The notes under the pieces were generated by a model that saw only the letters and a list, made by a program, of their open reading frames with translations, did not search any database and was not told the origin of the DNA. Position numbers and translations under genes: made by a program. DNA of 64,000 bases from a virus: IMG/VR virus record IMGVR_UViG_3300046694_000223, positions 1 to 64,000 of that record, one strand, 5' to 3'. Numbering within the stretch: the first letter of the stretch is position 1; each line of letters opens with the position of its first letter. Of the stretch, positions 60,071-64,000 are shown piece after piece.

Positions 60071-60075
60071 ATGTA

Positions 60076-60273
60076 TTAACTCTCCATAATCATATTTGCT
60101 TCATCAATCAGATCGTCCAGAATATCACGAATCTGGTTCGCTTGCTTATTCCAGCTCTCAATTTGATCATCTGTGAATACCGTGTTGGGATTCTGAAAAA
60201 TTGAGAATAGCAGTGATACATCCATTGGGAATAGTTTTGTTCTAAAGATAAAATTGTTTTCTTCTTGGCTCAT
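60076..60273 (-). CDS. Small hypothetical protein
   Basis: ATG 60273 lies behind GAGGAGAC and gives 65 residues; codons further up overlap the SD and the preceding gene. Helical ('DQIESWNKQANQIRDILDDLIDEANMIME'). Function unknown. Confidence 0.7.
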   Translation of the reverse strand: MSQEENNFIFRTKLFPMDVSLLFSIFQNPNTVFTDDQIESWNKQANQIRDILDDLIDEANMIMES

Positions 60274-60292
60274 ATATTTTTGTCTCCTCTCT

Positions 60293-60544
60293 TTAGAACT
60301 GCTCAACATATGTACTTTCTGGTCTTACACTCCACCATCTTGGTTCATCGACAGTTACGATCTGGCATTCTCCATCATACATTTCTGCCAAAAAGCCGTT
60401 ATCATTCCATACAGTCAGAAACCAATCGTCTTTATCGACATAATCAAGATTTGTTTCAACCGCATACTCTTTGCCTTTAGTAAGACCCCAACTTAGGTGA
60501 TGTTCGGCAGTATATTTAACTACTGTAAATTCTTTTTGTAACAT
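60293..60544 (-). CDS. Small beta-rich protein
   Basis: This 83-residue protein (FTVVKYTAEHHLSWGLTKGKEYAVETNL, WFLTVWNDNGFLAEM) has the strand pattern of a small SH3-like domain ('..LT.GK.Y.V......D....v..D.G....'). Function unknown. Confidence 0.72.
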   Translation of the reverse strand: MLQKEFTVVKYTAEHHLSWGLTKGKEYAVETNLDYVDKDDWFLTVWNDNGFLAEMYDGECQIVTVDEPRWWSVRPESTYVEQF

Positions 60545-60547
60545 TAT

Positions 60548-61063
60548 TTATTCATTCTCCCTTTTTGTTTTCTTCAATTCTTCAAGATACTTTTCTTGAT
60601 ATTCAATGTCTGTGATAGGAATAACCAATCCCTTTGATCGTTCTTCTAAGTTGAAATTTGTCTCATAATAAATATCGTGTTCGCTTGATTTAAAACTCTT
60701 CATTGTTTCTCCTTGAAACCTCATAACACCGTAACAAAAATTGATATGTCCTAAGCTTTCAAATCCATTTAGTCCACATTCTTCAATGATGTTCTTGTAA
60801 GCAGTCAATACTTCTTTTGCTTTTTTTGAGTTGGCTCTTAGTGAACCATCTTTTTTGAATATTTTTTTATTTTCTTCTTTCGTGATTTCCGAAAGGTCGA
60901 TCTGTAAGTAACTAGAAGCGTGAACCAACAGTGTGATTTTCTCATCTAGCAATTCACTTAGTTTTCCGTAAACCTGTTTCCAATTTGGCAACATATTCAA
61001 ATGCTTCTTAACTGCCAAATCGAAATCCGTACCATTCTTAATCTTAAAATATTGCAAGGTCAT
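60548..61063 (-). CDS. Hypothetical protein
   Basis: This 171-residue protein is alpha/beta with 'INFCYGVMRFQGETMKSFKS' and a Lys/Glu-rich C-terminus. ATG 61063 follows AGAGGAG. Phage proteins of this composition are of unknown function. Confidence 0.74.
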   Translation of the reverse strand: MTLQYFKIKNGTDFDLAVKKHLNMLPNWKQVYGKLSELLDEKITLLVHASSYLQIDLSEITKEENKKIFKKDGSLRANSKKAKEVLTAYKNIIEECGLNGFESLGHINFCYGVMRFQGETMKSFKSSEHDIYYETNFNLEERSKGLVIPITDIEYQEKYLEELKKTKRENE

Positions 61064-61125
61064 TTTTATTTCTCCTCTTAATATATTTTTTATAAAACCC
61101 TTTTCTTCAAAAAATATGTTCTATC

Positions 61126-61572
61126 CTAACTACGCCACCAATCTTGCTGATCATCTGCATACTCTTCCATGTGATAATACTTTTTGTAATTGTTCCAATC
61201 ATCTAAATCTAGTCCTTGTTGTTTTGCGTCTTCATAATCTTCATCTGAGTATGGTTTAGATGCCTCACTACATAATTCAATGCCTTCTTGAGACATATAT
61301 TCATCAGATATTTTTGTTTTTACCCATTGATCATAAATTCTATTAAGGCATTTTCTCATTCTTTCCAAACTTTCAAGATCATCAAAAACAATTGTCATAT
61401 CATGGCCCGGAATATCTGCGTTACAAGGATGTTTTTCAACGATGTCTTGCGCCCATTCTTCTGTTCCAGTCGCAAAAACAACACTATCTGTGTGTCCAGT
61501 CTCTTCATTAATTCCTGAAAAGATCGCTGTTCTTGATTCATTTGTAGTGCTTTTAATATGATATGTATTCAT
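61126..61572 (-). CDS. Acidic hypothetical protein
   Basis: This 148-residue acidic protein (MNTYHIKSTTNESRTAIFSGIN...SVVFATGTEEWAQDIVEKH, DMTIVFDDLESLERMRKCL) ends with DYEDAKQQGLDLDDW..., a strongly negative tail. It might be a DNA mimic, but that is speculation. Function unknown. Confidence 0.72.
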   Translation of the reverse strand: MNTYHIKSTTNESRTAIFSGINEETGHTDSVVFATGTEEWAQDIVEKHPCNADIPGHDMTIVFDDLESLERMRKCLNRIYDQWVKTKISDEYMSQEGIELCSEASKPYSDEDYEDAKQQGLDLDDWNNYKKYYHMEEYADDQQDWWRS

Positions 61573-61627
61573 AATTCGCTCCTTTGTTTATATTTATTTC
61601 TTCATGAAAGTATGTATTTATCATCAA

Positions 61628-61891
61628 TTACAATCCTAGCTTATACCGACCGAACAAACTTTTCTTTGCCATAACTGGCTCATCATCTTTAGTGAGAAAA
61701 ATAACATCAACAATAATGCTTTTAAATTTTCCTCTCTTTTCGGGATCAATCGTGTACATAATGTTGCGTGTTTTTGTTTTAATGTATAGAACTTCATCAT
61801 AATCTTCTTTTACGACTCCATACTCCCACCAAGTAGCAAGTTCTTCGTTTTCGCCTTTATAACTTATTTGAACTAATTGCCCTTTTAGCAT
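61628..61891 (-). CDS. Small beta-rich protein
   Basis: ATG 61891 lies behind AGAGGAGAG and gives 87 residues; the frame upstream is open but that stretch codes for another gene. 'LVQISYKGENEELATWWEYGVVKEDYDEVLYIKTKT' suggests a small SH3/Tudor-like domain. Function unknown. Confidence 0.7.
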   Translation of the reverse strand: MLKGQLVQISYKGENEELATWWEYGVVKEDYDEVLYIKTKTRNIMYTIDPEKRGKFKSIIVDVIFLTKDDEPVMAKKSLFGRYKLGL

Positions 61892-61940
61892 GTTATTTTT
61901 CTCTCCTCTTGTTTCAATAAAACTATTCTTTCGTGTGGTC

Positions 61941-62072
61941 TTAGTTAAGTGAATCAATAATGACTTGAACAAATTCATCCAGCTCGTGTGCAGTTTCAAT
62001 ATCATTGGTTCGTTCAGCAATTTGGTTCAATTTATCAGCTACTGCTATAAGAAATTCATTGTCAGCTTTCAT
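61941..62072 (-). CDS. Very small helical protein
   Basis: This 43-residue frame, ATG 62072 (behind GGGGGGATAGTAA) to TAA 61941, encodes MKADNEFLIAVADKLNQI.. and is acidic and helical. Strong SD and tight packing support it. Function unknown. Confidence 0.68.
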   Translation of the reverse strand: MKADNEFLIAVADKLNQIAERTNDIETAHELDEFVQVIIDSLN

Positions 62073-62075
62073 TTA

Positions 62076-62270
62076 CTATCCCCCCTGTTCCTCAATTTCA
62101 ATGGCCTTGTATGAACAACCCAATCTTTCAGCATAAAAACTAGCCTCTGACTTGCTAAAATGTTCAGCATTTTTTGGATCATCGATGACACTACATTCTC
62201 TGCTGCTTAAGTCAAGACTATCAACATATTAACTCTCATTAAAATACAAAACGTAAACTGTAACTGCCAT
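62076..62270 (-). pseudogene. Small gene interrupted by an in-frame TAA
   Basis: From ATG 62270 (SD GGAGG, 7 nt) the frame reads MAVTVYVLYFNES, then TAA at 62231-62229, and continues open to TAG 62076 (YVDSLDLSSRECSVIDDPKN.., SEASFYAERLGCSYKAIEI). The two parts look like one protein of about 64 residues. The part after the stop has no start of its own. It may be a nonsense mutation or readthrough. Confidence 0.6.
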
Positions 62271-62312
62271 TATTTAACCTCCATTCATGATCAAACTCTT
62301 ATTTTACAAAGA

Positions 62313-62531
62313 CTATTCTTCGTACTTCTTCCATGAAATCATATCTCCGCAATCATTTGCAGTTATCTCTATAATGAATTCGCCCTTATATAACATTTTA
62401 ATTTGATCTCTAGTTTCCCACACCAAGCCCTCTTCAGCCTCTTCTGTCCAACAATCAGGATCGCTGTCACTGTTTAAAAATAAAGTTCTACCGTCTGTTA
62501 TTTTTGTTGCGATACCATAGTAAGTACTCAT
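62313..62531 (-). CDS. Small acidic protein
   Basis: This 72-residue protein (MSTYYGIATKITDGRTLFLNSDSDPDCWTEEAEEGLVWE) begins with 'YGIATKI', similar to the N-terminus of the 57049-57270 product (YGLATTQ), perhaps a related small fold. ATG 62531 follows AGGGAGG. Function unknown. Confidence 0.7.
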   Translation of the reverse strand: MSTYYGIATKITDGRTLFLNSDSDPDCWTEEAEEGLVWETRDQIKMLYKGEFIIEITANDCGDMISWKKYEE

Positions 62532-62574
62532 ATATTATTCCTCCCTTTCGTATTATCTCGAAATTCTAATTTCA

Positions 62575-62952
62575 TTAGCCTGTGATTACCGACTCATCTT
62601 CTGTCATATGATAAACTGATGAGACATTAACCTTTTCAGGCTTATCGCTCTTACTAATTGTTATTTTCATATCCTCAACTAGCATTCTTCCAACTTCTCT
62701 GGCAATGATTCCGCGCACGTTAGCTTCAAAGTCGCTTCCAAACCCTCTTCCATAAGTTTTACCAACACGATGACTTATGTCTGCTTCAACCAGATGATCA
62801 ATATAGTTTGAATTAATAAGCTTTTTAAATTCATCTTGTACTAACTCTTTGATAATTTCTTGAACATATTCTTTTGTAATTCCCAGCTCATTATGTAAGT
62901 GATTTTTAACTTCTTGATAATTACTCCGATAAACTCCTGGCTCTTTTTTCAT
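62575..62952 (-). CDS. Hypothetical protein
   Basis: This 125-residue helical protein (ITKEYVQEIIKELVQDEFKKL) has 'GSDFEANVRGIIAREVGRML'. It starts at ATG 62952 inside the 3' end of the previous gene, behind AGGAGGATT. Function unknown. Confidence 0.74.
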   Translation of the reverse strand: MKKEPGVYRSNYQEVKNHLHNELGITKEYVQEIIKELVQDEFKKLINSNYIDHLVEADISHRVGKTYGRGFGSDFEANVRGIIAREVGRMLVEDMKITISKSDKPEKVNVSSVYHMTEDESVITG

Positions 62953-63142
62953 TTTTATTTAATCCTCCTTCAAGATATTCCTTAGTCCAATCTACGTATG
63001 TCTCATGGCTTGATACGTGATCCTTGAAAAATATTTTCAGCGCTGAAATAGATTTACCATCACCTTCGATATTATCCAATAGTTTATCCGCTTGTAGAAT
63101 GTGCTCGTATGCTTTTTGAATGTGCGTTGCAATTTCATTCAT
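62921..63142 (-). CDS. Small helical protein
   Basis: This 73-residue protein (MNEIATHIQKAYEHILQADKLLDN, SALKIFFKDHVSSHETYVDWTKEYL) is all-helical and starts at ATG 63142 behind AAGGAGTAG. It overlaps the next gene by 32 nt. Function unknown. Confidence 0.72.
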   Translation of the reverse strand: MNEIATHIQKAYEHILQADKLLDNIEGDGKSISALKIFFKDHVSSHETYVDWTKEYLEGGLNKNEKRARSLSE

Positions 63143-63157
63143 ACTTTTCTACTCCTT

Positions 63158-63175
63158 ATAAAACACAAATTTCAT
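63158..63175 (-). repeat. Intercistronic dyad element
   Basis: ATAAAA-CACAAA-TTTCAT (63158-63175), one wobble pair, just upstream of the SD of the 73-residue gene and after the stop of the 59-residue gene. Confidence 0.65.
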
Positions 63176-63188
63176 TAGCTATTTACTC

Positions 63189-63368
63189 TTAAACTGCCTT
63201 GCCATTATCCGATCTAGTTAATGTATCAATTAAGAGTAAACGTTGTTCTTCGCTTAATTTTCTTGATACGAAAGTTTCACCCTTATCGTTAACCATTTCA
63301 ACATGTACGCCATCTTTTGCATTTCCGTAAAAATCAACTCTGCGATTACTGCCCATTGGGATTTGCAT
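63189..63368 (-). CDS. Small hypothetical protein
   Basis: ATG 63368 lies behind AAAGGAGAC and gives 59 residues. 'VDFYGNAKDGVHVEMVNDKGETFVSRKLSEEQRLLLIDTL' is a beta hairpin followed by a helix. Function unknown. It overlaps the previous gene by 23 nt. Confidence 0.7.
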   Translation of the reverse strand: MQIPMGSNRRVDFYGNAKDGVHVEMVNDKGETFVSRKLSEEQRLLLIDTLTRSDNGKAV

Positions 63369-63651
63369 TTTTAGTCTCCTTTGGCCCATATTCGACTATA
63401 ATAAATTCGTTTTTCTCTTCTTCAATCGTTCTGTTTCTATACTCACTATCAAGTTCATACCAATAAGGTCTTCCAGGAAACTTTGGCGACATCCAATCAT
63501 AGTTACGTTCTGCCTCACGTTTTGCCTCTTTGGTAATCACTCCATTTGCGGCGCTTATGGATGTATATACGAGCTTTCGTCCATCCCCATCATAAGGAAT
63601 ACCGTTTTTGTAAATCACATAAACCGTTTCATTTTCAATTTTTAGTGACAT
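63346..63651 (-). CDS. Hypothetical protein
   Basis: This 101-residue protein (VYVIYKNGIPYDGDGRKLVYTSISAANGVITKEAK) starts at ATG 63651 behind AAGGAGG. The N-terminal segment 'YVIYKNG.Py...G....Yts...A..v...' occurs in small phage proteins of unknown function. Confidence 0.74.
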   Translation of the reverse strand: MSLKIENETVYVIYKNGIPYDGDGRKLVYTSISAANGVITKEAKREAERNYDWMSPKFPGRPYWYELDSEYRNRTIEEEKNEFIIVEYGPKETKNANPNGQ

Positions 63652-63701
63652 TTATGGCCTCCTTTTCTTTACGAACTCCAACTTTTATCAAATCATATGT
63701 A

Positions 63702-64000
63702 TTATGCATTTTTAAGATATGCAACGGTTAATCCTTTTTTCTTTAGTTTGGTAATCGTTCTAATATCATCTGCCCTACTCACAAATTTCTCGTTACTCTT
63801 TCGCTTGCCCTCTTCTTCAAGTGGGAATGTATTGGTTATACCTGAAACAATATCTTTCGCCAACTTGATAACCAAGGATAGCCTCGTATTTTGCAAAACA
63901 AAATGTTCCATAAATCCACCTACGTTTACAACTCCGCAAAGTGAGTAATCACCGACTTCGATCAAATCCTTACCGACACCAGCTCCAGGCTTGAGACTCC
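63702..64000 (-). CDS. Hypothetical protein, 5' part beyond the window
   Basis: The - strand frame is open from the right edge (..SLKPGAGVGKDLIEVGDYSL..) to TAA 63702, so the gene begins outside. A TTG at 63965 is in frame but has no SD. The visible 98 residues contain 'CGVVNVGGFMEHFVLQNTRLSLVIKLAKDIV' and a basic C-terminus (KFVSRADDIRTITKLKKKGLTVAYLKNA). Function unknown. Confidence 0.72.
   Translation of the reverse strand, partial: SLKPGAGVGKDLIEVGDYSLCGVVNVGGFMEHFVLQNTRLSLVIKLAKDIVSGITNTFPLEEEGKRKSNEKFVSRADDIRTITKLKKKGLTVAYLKNA

Noticed and set aside
1-64000. tRNA genes, rRNA genes and CRISPR arrays
   Set aside because: No cloverleaf-like segments with conserved T-arm sequence and no spaced identical repeats were noticed on either strand; a covariance-model search would be needed to exclude a diverged tRNA.

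Overview
The window is an AT-rich stretch of a temperate, long-tailed (siphovirus-type) phage or prophage genome from a low-GC Firmicute, most likely of the order Bacillales. The evidence is a very long TP901-type tape measure, strong Shine-Dalgarno sequences with many TTG/GTG starts, a large serine integrase, and an endolysin carrying a copper-amine-oxidase-N-like tail domain of the kind common in Paenibacillus. The replication and nucleotide gene set (DnaE-type polymerase, RecJ-like DHH exonuclease, RecU, ribonucleotide reductases, dUTPase, ThyX, serine integrase) recalls the SPbeta group of Bacillus phages. This affiliation is inferred from gene content only.

Layout. Positions 1-21395 are on the + strand: the end of an upstream gene, the tape measure protein, tail/baseplate proteins, two repeat-containing tail-fibre-like proteins, a beta-helix tail spike, a lysis block (holin, M15 peptidase endolysin, second holin-like protein), small structural-like proteins, an SGNH hydrolase, then a DUF5659-like protein and an archaeo-eukaryotic-type primase. 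A strong terminator at 21464-21505 separates this from everything to the right, which is on the - strand: the serine integrase with its own promoter and palindromic operator candidate, RecU, DnaE, a ParM-like actin with a ParR-like partner, a DUF2325 coiled-coil protein, then a dense array of dozens of small mostly unknown genes. Embedded in the array are a HicB-like regulator, a metallophosphoesterase, a nucleotide cassette (nrdD-nrdG-nrdI-nrdE-nrdF-HNH-dut-thyX), a second HNH endonuclease and an interrupted recJ. The last gene runs off the right edge.

How it works together. The + strand carries late functions (tail, adsorption, lysis). The - strand carries integration, partition, replication, recombination and dNTP supply by both an oxygen-dependent and an oxygen-sensitive reductase, plus many small accessory proteins.

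The most notable sequence-level signals are: (1) recJ is interrupted by an in-frame TAG inside its catalytic DxDxDG motif, and removing 9 nt restores the motif exactly; (2) four - strand promoters share an AT-rich upstream box and the spacing TATACA-N17-TATAAT; (3) an 18-bp dyad, ATRAAA-N6-TTTYAT, sits between more than twenty - strand genes, just upstream of the ribosome binding site; (4) several genes have a well-placed Shine-Dalgarno followed by ATT, ATA or ATC and no ATG/GTG/TTG; (5) one small gene spans an A_AAA_AAG -1 frameshift site. Items 1, 4 and 5 could also be gene decay or sequence error, and the entries say how to tell.
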